DNA from: Nautilus pompilius
Taxonomy: Eukaryota; Mollusca; Cephalopoda; Nautilida; Nautilidae
Reading direction: 5' to 3'
Length of the DNA stretch: 64,000 nt
Assembly (NCBI GenBank): GCA_018389105.1
Contig: JACATO010002193.1
Location: 186,001 to 250,000 of the forward strand
The first letter of the stretch is position 1; the number at the start of each line of letters is the position of its first letter. This document shows positions 35,671-46,250 of the stretch, piece by piece. The notes under the pieces are model-generated. The model saw only the letters and a list, made by a program, of their open reading frames with translations. It was not told the origin of the DNA and searched no databases. The translations under genes and the position numbers were made by a program.

Positions 35671-35845
35671 AGCAATACCCTAAAATGCTGGGGAAAGTGG
35701 ACAAGGAAACAAGGAGCCAAAAAAACAAATTACTGGTTAGTAATTTACCGAACTATAAATATCTAAATTACCCCTGACATGAACGTATTGGGAATCGTTT
35801 TGTTTTTTTAAAGCTGAAACTGAAAGCGGATCTGATTTTACTTAC

Positions 35846-35911
35846 TTCGCACAACATCGACACGGCAACGAACGAAGTCAGGTATCTTACCGTGGTGAGT
35901 TTAACGGACAT
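35846..35911 (-). CDS. Candidate first coding exon of ZP gene A (signal peptide)
   Basis: A minus-strand exon with a TTTTGCAG acceptor (exon starts at 35927) and GTAAGT donor. From ATG at 35911 it reads MSVKLTTVRYLTSFVAV then SMLCE and ends on a codon boundary. Basic residues followed by a hydrophobic core make it a good signal peptide. Sixteen bases before the ATG would be 5-prime untranslated, so a non-coding exon must exist upstream. An alternative donor (ACCACG/GTAAGA) exists inside it. It could instead start a separate transcript. Confidence 0.5.
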
Positions 35912-36189
35912 TTTGTTCAGGTGACTCCTGCAAAAGAAAAATGGAAATCAAAAAAACATTAACGGTCAGGATTATGGACTCGGCTATAAGATATCCCATG
36001 AAGGTTTCAGGCTGAAAAGTTTCAGCAGACTTATAAGATGTTGTGTCGCGGATAAAAACCAGTGGATTCGATTTGTGTCGGAAAATGTGGGATAATGTAT
36101 TGGTCCGTTCGCAGCAGCCAACAGAATTTTTAAAAAAAATCCCCCCCCCCGTCTTCAGATATCAGCAAAAAGAAAGACGAAACTAAATG

Positions 36190-36320
36190 TAATATATTTT
36201 CAGTAGAGAGATGAGTAGAGAGATGGAGATTTAGTGATGAGAGAGAGAGAGAGATGGAGATTTAGTGATGAAGAAAGAGAGATGGGGATTTAGTGATGAA
36301 GAGAGAGATGAGTAGAGAGA
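36190..36320 (+). repeat. Short GA-rich minisatellite, relative of the 3.2 kb array
   Basis: Units such as GATGGAGATTTAGTGATGA and GATGGGGATTTAGTGATGAA, spaced by GA runs. Read on the other strand this is TTCATCACTAAAT, the core of the 24.06-27.29 kb array, so the same satellite family occurs twice in opposite orientation. A (GT)n run follows (36321-36350). Confidence 0.85.
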
Positions 36321-36511
36321 CTGTGTGTGTGTGTGTGTGTGTGTGTGTTATCCGTAAGTGCTGCTTTAGTTGTTGGCCAGCTGGAGGGACTGAGGCGGAG
36401 AAAAATGGCAAGAAAGGGACCACAGAGGAAAACAGCCGACGAGAGCCCAGCACGCGCCTATTTCTCTCGGAATTCGTCCGGTGTTAGCAACGCACGTTAG
36501 GCTGGTCGATG

Positions 36512-36524
36512 GCTTCTCTCTCTC

Positions 36525-36583
<59 letters not shown>

Positions 36584-36590
36584 CGTTCAT
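36512..36590 (+). repeat. TC microsatellite
   Basis: Compound (TC)n run with CCTC interruptions. The Leu/Ser and Arg/Glu open frames over it are artefacts. Confidence 0.95.
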
Positions 36591-36821
36591 TCGTTGGTTG
36601 AACTCCAGAGGGGAGAAAACGATTCTTTCTGAAAGCGATTATCGCCCGTTAGCACAGGAAGCCCCCTCTCCATGGTCTCGTCGTTCAGCATCTTAGAAGT
36701 CTAAACAAGCGATCGTGGGCGGTGGGGGGGCAGAGAGATTTTTAAACGCATTAAAGCAAAGTTCTAATATTTGCAAATGTGGAATGTAAACGCAGCCTTC
36801 CGTGTAGAGTTGGAGACTCAC

Positions 36822-36964
36822 CGGAGCACCCGTCAGCTTCTCGTTGTCGTCGGGATGGCGGTAGAAGGAGAACGTGCAGTTTTCTCTTTGGTCAATGGCG
36901 TCGAGCTTTTCCCACCCGGCCGAGTTTCGGCAAATAAAACGACCGCTTTTCTTTTTTTGTTTAC
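36822..36964 (-). CDS. Candidate exon, Cys-containing extracellular segment
   Basis: A minus-strand segment of 143 bases with a CTTTAAG acceptor and a strong GTGAGT donor. It needs one base and ends in phase 0. It reads RFICRNSAGWEKLDAIDQRE, then NCTFSFYRHPDDNEKLTGAP. The composition is clearly protein-like. Its phase-0 end could join exon 33007, which would make it an alternative or extra N-terminal part of ZP gene A, or it may belong to a neighbouring ZP-like gene. No domain is recognised with certainty. Confidence 0.45.
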
Positions 36965-37509
36965 CTTAAAGGCAGGCAAAACTGTACTCAGTCGGCCTCA
37001 GCTTAGAGTGAGTAGAATCGGTCGGATTGTTAGTATCTTCCTTTCACTTAAATAACGATAATACATTTTCTTCTCCTACTCGGCAATACCATCGGGCCGC
37101 AAATAGAGGGGTATAAGGTCAGCGCCATACTACTGTTCTGAATTTAACTCCACAAGGAATTCGTACTCGAGTTATATCGAAACGTTGGTTCGTCTGAAAC
37201 TAAATGCTTTATCTCACAATTTGGATCAGCTATTTAAAAAAGGGGACGATGGGGTGGGTGAAGGGGGGACACTTAACAAAATTTTGTGACACAGATAGTG
37301 AACAGACCGTTGCCGGATCTGACCGAAGCACACCACGTGACTACTTTCTGGATGTTTGTCTGGACTGAGACAAATATCCCTTTCAAAATATTTTAGTAGT
37401 ATTTATTTATACACACGGAGTGTTGGGCGGAGAAAGTCAGGCATCACTAAATTTATTCCCTAGTCTTGCAAAATTAACAAGGTGGGGGGAGTGGCTCTTT
37501 AAGTAATGC

Positions 37510-37602
37510 AATTGCATGGCCACAACGATCTCCTCTCTCAGGTTCCGGTCGAATTCACACGTGCAGGTTGTGCACGCGGACAGGCTCCCTGGGCGTGAAG
37601 CA
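37510..37602 (-). CDS. Candidate exon with CTTCTCE motif
   Basis: After a minus-strand GATCAG acceptor the open frame reads SRPGSLSACTTCTCEFDRN, then LREEIVVAMQ. It resembles candidate exon 32919-33007 (SASCTCDIVLTQEL). The donor is not clear, so the end given is approximate. It suggests a duplicated copy of the same exon. Confidence 0.3.
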
Positions 37603-37868
37603 CTGATCTCACAATACTGATTAATCTGATCGGTGCGGGGAAGCTGGTGGGATGCATGATGGATGGTCCGAGACGCCTGAATGAAGCGTAGACGATCAGT
37701 CTAAAGAGAGACAAGATCGATCTCCGGTCCAAATGTCGGTCGTCAGCTGGCCATCTTTAAACGACATCTGCAGTGGGTTTCGCTACCCCGCCATCGCTTT
37801 GTCTCGGCAGCCGGGGAACTAACGGTGTTGATTTCATTGGAAATTTCTTCCCTGTTCTCCATCGCCAG

Positions 37869-38054
37869 GGCTGGGTTCTGCGAAGGAGGAGGTCTGTTTT
37901 GACGCTAGCAACGGACCAGTGGCCCCTAAAGGCTTGGTCAGGATCTTCAAGGCCAGCTCGCCACTGCCGAACATCAACGCCTACGTACGGCCAAACGTCC
38001 TGACAGTCGGCGCCACTGCGCTGGGGGTGGGGGAAAAAAAAGCGGATGTTTCCG
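37869..38054 (+). CDS. Candidate ZP-like exon on the plus strand
   Basis: After a CATCGCCAG acceptor, the 186-base segment reads EEVCFDASNGPVAPKGLVRI, then FKASSPLPNINAYVRPNVL and TVGATALGVG. It ends with one base left before GTAATT. Its middle resembles the ZP exon 54254-54393 (RLLVMDSSSSSLPNVLKLG) and its exit phase is the same. It could be part of a third ZP gene on the plus strand. The entry phase differs from the paralogues, so this is unproven. Confidence 0.4.
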
Positions 38055-38463
38055 GTAATTAATCCTGACGATAAACGAGTAAAGACGCTCGAAACGTGGT
38101 TTCATTCGCCAGTGTAGATACGAGTGGTGAAGTGGTGAGAAAGCCTCCGAACCAGCCGGCCACCTTCTTCAGACACCACATCGTCGACGACTTTCCTTCC
38201 TTACCTTTAGGTTCACTAGTCTCGGCAGGTGAGGGCGTGTACATATCAGGTGAGAACGTCGGGCGTCAAAGGTGAAGTAAAGACGTTGTTTTGTATTGTA
38301 CTAGGGGAAAAAAATCAGACCGACGAGTACAAATACATACATCAAACTTCCTGTGAATACCAGATCCATCCTCAAAAATATGTTCGCGTTAATGTTTTTG
38401 TTGTCTGAAGACATCATCCTAAACAACCTCTAAAAGAAAATCATATTATTATTATTATTATTA

Positions 38464-38498
<35 letters not shown>

Positions 38499-41377
38499 GA
38501 ATGCTAAGAAGAGCTGTATAGTTGCCCACATATCTGGAAGAGCACCTTGTATATTGCTCTTGTGTGTGTCGTTACTGACGAGCTGACGTTTCGATTACGT
38601 GTGTTCGTTGCAATTCCATTCTGCCAGGGGAAAGTTCAAATAAAAAATCGACTTATTAACGAGTAACCATAGTAACCGATAATGTTAAGTAATACGAACA
38701 GGGCCTCGTATCAGGAATCAATGCAAACACCCATTCATTTAATTCCGCTCGCATTTTTCATGTAAACCAAAACAATTTTCCTGATAATATAATAGCCAAA
38801 AAAGCGTGTGAACATTAAAAGGGAAGAAATTAGCTAATCAATCTAATTTATTTTACTGCGTGATCAAAATACGATATTTCTTTAAGTAATTCATCAAACC
38901 AGTGGCAACTTAAGATGAATATTGGGTTTTGAAAAAAATTATAAAAATACGTAGGCATTTCGGACAACTTTCGTTAATACTGTTACATTAAATATGCATA
39001 GATATGCATTTCTCGTCGTCTTTCTGCGCATTCTTGTATTGACTATGCGCTAAACTAAATCACTTTTATACCTTTCCGGTAGGCATGAATCGCGAGAGAA
39101 TGACTGCATCGTACTTCTAAATCTAATTCGAAGCAACCAATAGAGCATAATAATGCGGAATTTTTGGTAAACTAATCCTGGCGGTTGTTTTTAATCTAAT
39201 AAAGGGCAGTAATTAGACCTTAGTGACAATCCGTCATTTTCCTGAACTAATTGCAATGATTGGTCCTTGATTATTAATCTAATTCCTAATGGCGTTTAGT
39301 TGTTGCTAATTTTTTGTTCTCGTCAAGTCAGGATACCTGTGAATATGATCTTTTGCTGTTTTTTTTTACTTTTCCTTCTTCTAGCTGTTAACGGTACAAT
39401 TTAAAGAGTAACAAAAACGATTTATAGTGAGACATTTTATATTTTCAACCTGGCATTAAAAACGCTTTAAAAGTTCCGTCAGATAAGTACGTTTTTTGGG
39501 GGGAAAGTCTCTTTTTTTTTAAAGACAAAAGCCAATTTTTTTCCCCCACAGGTAATGTTACACAGACCAGGTCTATTTAGATCGCAGCTAAGCCGCTGTG
39601 ATTAAATCCTTGCATCGACACTGTACTTAAAAATCAAAACTCAGGAGGAGATAATTCTAAAAGAAAAGAAGAAAAAAAAAGACACAAGAAGTTAATAAGG
39701 AATTTTGCAACTATGAAAAAAAGTTAACAAGGAAAAAAAAATGAATTAAATTCAGAGTTCATTCAGAAAGGTATTTTTAAATAAAATAATTTTATTACCT
39801 TTCATTATTCGATTTCAGTGCTAAAATTACCAACCAGGCGTCATCGAGTCTCATGAGAATTTAGCCAATTAAAATATTTCCATCTGTATGCTTCGGAGAT
39901 GGGCACCTTGTGTGAGGGGACGGTATAACGGACTCTCTTGCACAGCTGTGACGCACTTTTGCGGATTCCTTGATAGAAAAGCCCAAGATTCTTTGGAGAT
40001 CTTCAGAAGTGTAAATTCACCTAAATGCTTTTGGAATTAATGAGATTTTCGCTCAGTGAATACATTAACGCCAAATGGCTGAGAGAATTCTCATGATTGT
40101 TCCTCGCATCTTTTCTCTCTTGTCAAGGAAAATCAACTAGACATTTTTTACCAATGTCTTCAGAACCCATTTCGACATGACTTTTTTAAAATTAACCATA
40201 AGCTAAGTTAATTTCGGTTGGTTGTCGCTATCTCTTTGTTTAATTAAGAGGAATGGGTTAAACATTCACCAGTTTTTTTCTCTATTTTTTTCTTCTACAG
40301 TTTTGAAGGAGTTATCTTTATTCCCACTAACTAATGTATCTAATTTTAAGTATATCACGGGAATTTAAATCTTGGGTCCATGCTGTTCTATGTCATAAGC
40401 TGCATTCGATAGACATAAGTTTAGCACATGCTTCATGGGAACACCGTCTCCTCTCCCTGCTCGATGTACCCTGACAACAAAACCGTTCGGAGAGTCTGAG
40501 ACTCAAAACAACGCGACAAAGTTTTCGCCCAAGTTACATTCTACCGTGTGTTTCACTTTATTACGCAGCATCAAAGAGTCTTAGATTGACCGGAGGCGGA
40601 GAGGACATTCTTGTCTAACAAAAGTTCTGAACAGTTGTAAGCGGTCCTGTATAGATTTTAAAAAGTCTGGTTTTATAAAAATCTGTCCATTTACACACTA
40701 TTTCCTTGGTTTTTTTTATTTTAAAATCAGAGTTAAATAGTCAGATGCGTCTCCAGTTATCTAGGAATATTCAGTCACTTGTAGCGTAAAACAGGAAGGA
40801 CCACGTTGTATTTCTCTGTATTTAACGCATAATTAGGTTGAATCTTTCGCTGAGAGATACCCGAAACGTTACCCAATGTCAGGGGTTAGGCCAGCACTAA
40901 GTCTTAAAATTCTAATGTTTTATGTTGTTGTTGTTGGTGATAGAATGATTAGCTTAATGAAGAACTAAGAAACCTTCACAAAACTTGGCACCCAAGATTC
41001 TAGTCCACTCTTAGCTACACCTTGTAGGTAGGGAAAGCTTTCTAAACACTAATCAATAGTGTATAGTTCTTTATGATGCCGAGCCCTTTTCTAGAATATT
41101 CTTATCAGGGAAGTCAAAAGGTCAAACAGATCATGTGGTTCGCGTATTTACGAATGAGAGACTGGATCTTCTGAAGCCTCTGTCCGGTCTCCCTCTTGAC
41201 TGCGCATTTTGGCTGCATTGAATACCGTAGTGTCGTTACCTTGAATGGCTTTTCTTCCATTGTTTAATCCATATTCTCTGCAATGCCCTGTGTTTTCAAT
41301 TTAGTTTCCTGATACTTATCATCAAAAATTAGAAACGTCCTTTTCTTATCATACAAACTTCGTGATTAAAAGCAAAC

Positions 41378-41384
<7 letters not shown>
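38055..41384. other. No gene recognised
   Basis: AT-rich DNA between ZP-like exon candidates. It has an (ATT)n run at about 38441-38497 and several A and T runs. I find no splice-bordered coding segment on either strand. Confidence 0.4.
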
Positions 41385-41442
<58 letters not shown>

Positions 41443-41675
41443 GTCAGTACAGAGAGAGATGATAGAGAGAGAGATGACGTCAGTACAGAGATAGAGATGA
41501 TAGAGAGAGAGATGACGTCAGTACAGAGAGAGAGATGATAGAGAGAGAGAGATGACGTCAGTACAGAGAGAGATGATAGAGAGAGAGAGAGATGACGTCA
41601 GTACAGAGAGAGATGATAGAGAGAGAGAGAGATGACGTCAGTACAGACAGAGAGATGATAGAGAGAGAGAGATTC
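41385..41675 (+). repeat. GA-rich minisatellite with six TGACGTCA words
   Basis: After a GATA/GA run, six units of 40-45 bases read GAGAGATGACGTCAGTACAG followed by AGAGATGATAGAGAGAG. The word ATGACGTCAGTAC is constant while the GA part varies. It is the second of four arrays sharing this design, in the intergenic or intronic stretch between the two ZP genes. Confidence 0.95.
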
Positions 41676-41929
41676 TAAATTAATTATCCTCGTATCTCTT
41701 AACCTAAATGCGAATATAATTTACCAACTCCCCCCACACACATATATAAAGTATTTTTATCTGCCAAGAAGTTTACGAAGACTTTGCATATCAAGGAGAC
41801 AGCAAACATTCTAATGCAATCTGAAGGATGGGTTAACGGGGGAATGGTCTCGAATTCAATGGCTTGGGCATTTTCACTTACAGTTTATAATAATCTAGTA
41901 CAGGTGATCCTAAAAGAACATAAATTCTG

Positions 41930-41953
41930 GCGTGTGTGTGTGTGTGTGTGTGT

Positions 41954-42013
<60 letters not shown>
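41930..42013 (+). repeat. Compound GT/CT microsatellite
   Basis: A (GT)n run passes directly into a (CT)n run. It has no coding meaning. Confidence 0.95.
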
Positions 42014-42016
<3 letters not shown>

Positions 42017-42463
42017 ATTACGGATTTGTTTGTCCTGAACACACAGACTGAGCAATATTTTTCTCTTTATTCAATCTGTTCCAATTTAAGACTACTTGAA
42101 TATATATATATACTGCGTGTCTTTCTAGGTTTTTTATTTATTTTTTTAAAAAAAATTTTATTGTTTAATTGTGCAAGATTCAAGTTTGAAATCTTCTCGG
42201 ATTCTGAAAAGAGTTTTTTCTTCATAATAACCTATCGGTCCTAAAAGATGATAACTTTTCTGTTCGTAGAATAATAACCCTATAAATATATGAAGAAAAC
42301 AAAAGAAGCCTTTTTCCCCCCTTCTTCTTGAAACCTAATAGATAAATAACTCTGTTTCTTTGCTAAAAAATATTAATCACAAACTATCGAACAGATAGAA
42401 AACAGCAGCTCGTTATATATCCTGGTGCTTCAGAGACTGCTAACTTTTCTTGCTCCTTTGAAG

Positions 42464-42663
42464 TGAGGGTGGAAATGATGCCGTGAGGAATTGCAGGAAC
42501 GCTACGCGGCCTACCACCTCACACAACTATGACGCACAACTTGTGATGCGGACGAAGCTGTGTGTGGACTTCTTGACCAAAAAGCTTTGGAGTCACTCGC
42601 AGATGTTTGAAAAGTATGAAAAGTTTAAGTTTAACGGAAATTTACTCGCAATTAAGGATACAG
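42464..42663 (+). CDS. Candidate ZP-like exon on the plus strand
   Basis: A 200-base segment with a CTTTGAAG acceptor and a strong GTGAGT donor. It needs two bases and leaves one, exactly the phases of 23427-23560 and 54254-54393. It reads GGNDAVRNCRNATRPTTSHN, then YDAQLVMRTKLCVDFL, then FKFNGNLLAIKDTG. The end (hydrophobic strand, then Gly at the split codon) parallels those ZP exons, but the middle is longer and has extra Cys. It is likely a real exon of a divergent ZP-like gene. Confidence 0.5.
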
Positions 42664-42989
42664 GTGAGTTTGGATTCATGGAGCAAACAGTCTGCTTATT
42701 AACAAAGCTCACTTTAATGAAAACAAAATAGATCTTGAAGATTATCTTGTCGCAAAACTCCTGATTTAAAATAATATAAACTATAAAGCATTAAGAGCGC
42801 CAGGGCCAAAGTTTTCGCCTGTACAGTTCATTTACATTAAACTGAATGTAAATGCAAAGAAACGTTTATTTTACTGAGAAATTTATATTGCATCTTTCCA
42901 TTTTCGCTTACAATATGACTTAACGGCTAGGTGCCCAATAGCGTATATGGAAGCTTTAAGAAAGACGGGAGGAGGTTAAAGTCTTTCAG

Positions 42990-43131
42990 TTGCTGGTGGG
43001 AGCAGTTTGAGAGGTTTCGTCTTCATAATTGGATGCCAAGAGGGGGCTGTGTAGCTCTCGCCAGCATTTTTCTCAGAATACCTATTTGCCATGCTGATCC
43101 GGAAACACTCCGCTTCTCGTGTCCCATATCT
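42990..43131 (+). CDS. Candidate ZP-C-like exon on the plus strand
   Basis: After a TCTTTCAG acceptor the frame begins T TGC, like the ZP-C exon of gene A. It reads CWWEQFERFRLHNWMPRGGC, then FLRIPICHADPETLRFSC, and could end at GTGAAA in phase 0. The entry phase and the order (Cys, aromatic strand, xLRIxxC with a following acidic loop) recall ZP-C. The similarity is weak and the donor poor. Confidence 0.3.
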
Positions 43132-44059
43132 GTGAAACATATGAGTATCCATGGCAACGCAAGACGTACTAGCCAAGTTTTCTAGAACTGAGGCGGTTTG
43201 TCTCGGTCTCCCGTAGCTGTTGCATTGTGGGAACGCTTGTCTCTAGAGCCTCTGCACCGAGCCGAAATAACGGTTAGGTTCGCTGAGATCATTTTTTAAA
43301 TAATAATAATAATAAAATGAAAGTAAACGTCGCGCTTAATTTTTATTAGTAAACTTTTGTCATTTATCTTAAATGTAGAACTACAAATATATGTTTTTGT
43401 CTTTTTTGTGGAAAATCACGGCGTGTGAAAGAGTACTTCCCGGAACAGTAGTATGTCGTGTATTCTGAACCCCACTTTGGTCGACTTCCGCCAGCTACAT
43501 ACCTGGAAAACTACACGGAATATGGCATTTAAACAAATTACAGCGACATATCACCGCTCACACGCTGAACGATGTCATCGCTTTGCTGTTATTCCACGGC
43601 AAAGGCAGTAGAGCACCTGGAGTAGTATTCATAGCAATGTCCGTACTTCACGTGACTCATCAAAAATTGGTATCCGTAATGGATTTCCACCACATCCGGG
43701 ATCCGTAGCTGGTGTTGCCAAAAATCCGAAAGGTAGGTTACTGTATTTGTCTATATTGTTTTAAATATCTTGTGTAAGCTTGATTTATGTTCATATGCTT
43801 GTACCTGTTTGCTGTACGTGCGATTTTTCTGTTTGTTTTAAGTCTGGTTTTGTCTTTAATGTGCATGTATGTCAGCAAAATTTATCTGTCAATAAAACAA
43901 TATGGTATCTCGAGGCGGAGATAATACTGATGAACTTCAGGAAGACTTGATGTCTTTAAATAATAATGAGAACAACGGGATTTTTCCAGCAGTAGGCATT
44001 TAACATTTCTTATTTCCGGTAACCATGACACCTGCTTCTAGCTATGAATGAAGGACCAT
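43132..44059. other. No gene recognised
   Basis: Mixed-composition spacer. No exon or repeat was identified. Confidence 0.35.
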
Positions 44060-44490
44060 CAGCGGTTTTGTTTCAAAGACTACACTATATCACCTGCATT
44101 ATACTATACTGTACATTACTGTATTACATACACTATACTGTACTGTACTGAATTATATTGTAACTTTAAACTCTGTAGTTTGCTGTAAGATATAATAGGG
44201 GTTTTTGTTTGCACTGTAGTTTAATATAATTTACACTATTGTACCGCACTATGATGATCATTACTGCAGTGTAGCGTATTGTACTTCACAGTACTTAACT
44301 AAATTTTGTTTTACTGTACTAAACAAAACTACACTGCATCGGAAAACTTCGTCCTACAGTACTTTAGTATGTTAACCTTAATCATGCTTGTGTTATACAG
44401 AATTGTAATTTACTGTGTACTATATACAGTAATGTACTTAACTGTGTTACACTCTACGCTGTTGTACTTCACTATTGTATTTTTTTACTA
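44060..44490 (+). repeat. Degenerate ACTGTA-rich stretch
   Basis: About 430 bases in which the words ACTGTA, TACTGT and ACTATA recur at irregular spacing, for example near 44095-44170 and 44385-44480. It looks like an old, heavily mutated short-period tandem repeat. Confidence 0.5.
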
Positions 44491-44814
44491 TGTACAGATG
44501 CCTCCCGGTTGTGCTAAATTTGTACCTATTTCCTAAAGAATATTTAGGAAGTATTTCGCCTCAATAGAAAGCTTCCATCCGTCCGTTCAAACTGCTCATC
44601 CAGTTTATTTACTGTTAATACACGAAGGATTCTTTTTCTCTTTTAATCCGCAAAGAAAATAGCGACATCGATTTACCTGTCCACCTTGCAGACTTCTGGA
44701 TCTTCTCCAAAAAAAACCCCCTCTGTTCATCGATCAAGCAACGCACGGACGCGAGTTTTCTGGACTTACCCCCAGGAACCGATCGGTCACCAGCCGGAAA
44801 TACAAAATCAGTCA

Positions 44815-44866
44815 CTCTTCTTCTTCTTCTTCTTCTTCTTCTTCTTCTTCTTCTTCTTCTTCTTCT
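44815..44866 (+). repeat. TTC microsatellite
   Basis: About 17 TTC/CTT units. The poly-Phe and poly-Arg open frames derive from it. Confidence 0.95.
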
Positions 44867-46181
44867 ACCAAGATGCTCTAGACAATAGTTTGCTGCATTC
44901 TCCACGGTTCTGGCTTCTAATCGAAAATGAAAATAACACGGCCCTTTTCTTCTTTTTATCTTTTTTTTTAAAAAAAAATGATTTTATATAGAATAAGTAT
45001 GAGACACCTGGTAATTGCGCACCTGTCCTTAAAAGCGAGCCTGTTTAACTTTGTATAAACCGACAAAGGGAGTAACTACCGCCCTCGATCTACAGAAGTG
45101 TTTGGTCGGTGTGAAGCCCCACCTGTCCGTCCACATTCCCGGAGATGACGTCGGCTGGAAAACCTAATAATTGGTGGAGGGAGGGAGGGAGACAGAAAAC
45201 TAACTCCAGTAACGGAATTCCAAAAACCTGATTAAAGTAGGTGTAAAAGCTCACCTGTAGCTTTCTCTCCATCTATTACGTGGATTTGACATAAACCGGG
45301 TTAGCGTTACTCTTAAATATTTCTGATTTATTATTCGTATATAATATTCTCCGTTTTTTTTGTTTTTTTTTGTTAAATGATGGAACATTAGATGCGCTGT
45401 GTGCAGCCCCATTCTCTGTCGCAAAGATCCAACAGATTCGATATACACCGGTTTACAAAAGCTAGGTAGGGAACAAACAGAAATTGTTTCTTTAAAGTTT
45501 AGGCACCGACTGGTCAAATCAAACTCCTCTTGTGGATCAAATAAATGTGTAAATCGCAAATAATAATAGTCCTTGTTTTGGCCGGGTGGTGTAAAGGGAG
45601 AGGAGCAGCAAACAAACGAGGAGAGTAAAGTCCATTATCTACATCAGTAAAGCTTGCAGTCGCTGGAGTGATCTCAGAAGGAGGCAACACGCCATTGTAA
45701 AGCATCCCAAACGTTCTGGGGAACCTGCTGCTTACGCCATGTTGGTAATGGCTTGGCCTCGAACATACCGGCCGATTGCACGCACTCTCTGCGGACGAGC
45801 AGGTCTCACGCAGGTATCTAGCGTTTTGTCTCTGTACTTCATTACAGTCGTGCTACCTCCCTGAGACGCGCAGCAGATAAAATTCCTGCCAAGACCATTA
45901 CAGCTCCACCATTGCGGCGGTCCCTTTCCACGGCGTTCGTGGGCTGGTCACGTGTTCCACGCTCCCCCCCCCTCCCGGATGAGTACACGCCGTGAGTCAC
46001 ATTGAAGGCTAAATTTTAACTCATCAGTAAAGAAACCATGGCCGGAGTCGCGTGATGTCTAAGCGAGGTGTCCACGGCACCAGATCGGCGACTTCTGTTT
46101 GTGGCAGCACGCTAAGAATATGCACACGAAGGGTCCCTACGTATGGTTGAGGCTGATTCGAGCTTGCCTCCTCCCTCTGGC

Positions 46182-46250
<69 letters not shown>

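Larger units (their letters stand above)
13770..35911 (-). other. ZP gene A: multi-exon ZP-domain membrane protein
   Basis: The gene is read in minus-strand order. Exons 30915-31129 and 29355-29516 form one ZP-N domain. Exons 28555-28764 and 27416-27567 form a second ZP-N, and 23427-23560, 20375-20459 and 16894-17062 the ZP-C part. Exon 15470-15572 is a linker with RHHR, and 13770-13984 carries the membrane helix and tail. These nine exons join in one frame with leftover bases 0,0,0,2,1,2,0,1 and give about 480 residues. Exons at 35846-35911 (signal-peptide-like) and 32919-33007 probably precede them, but the link into 31129 does not close in frame. ZP modules polymerise extracellular matrices such as egg coats; that function here is inferred from the family. 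Confidence 0.8.

Noticed and set aside
44615-44905. Poly-Arg protein on the minus strand
   Set aside because: It is the TTC microsatellite.
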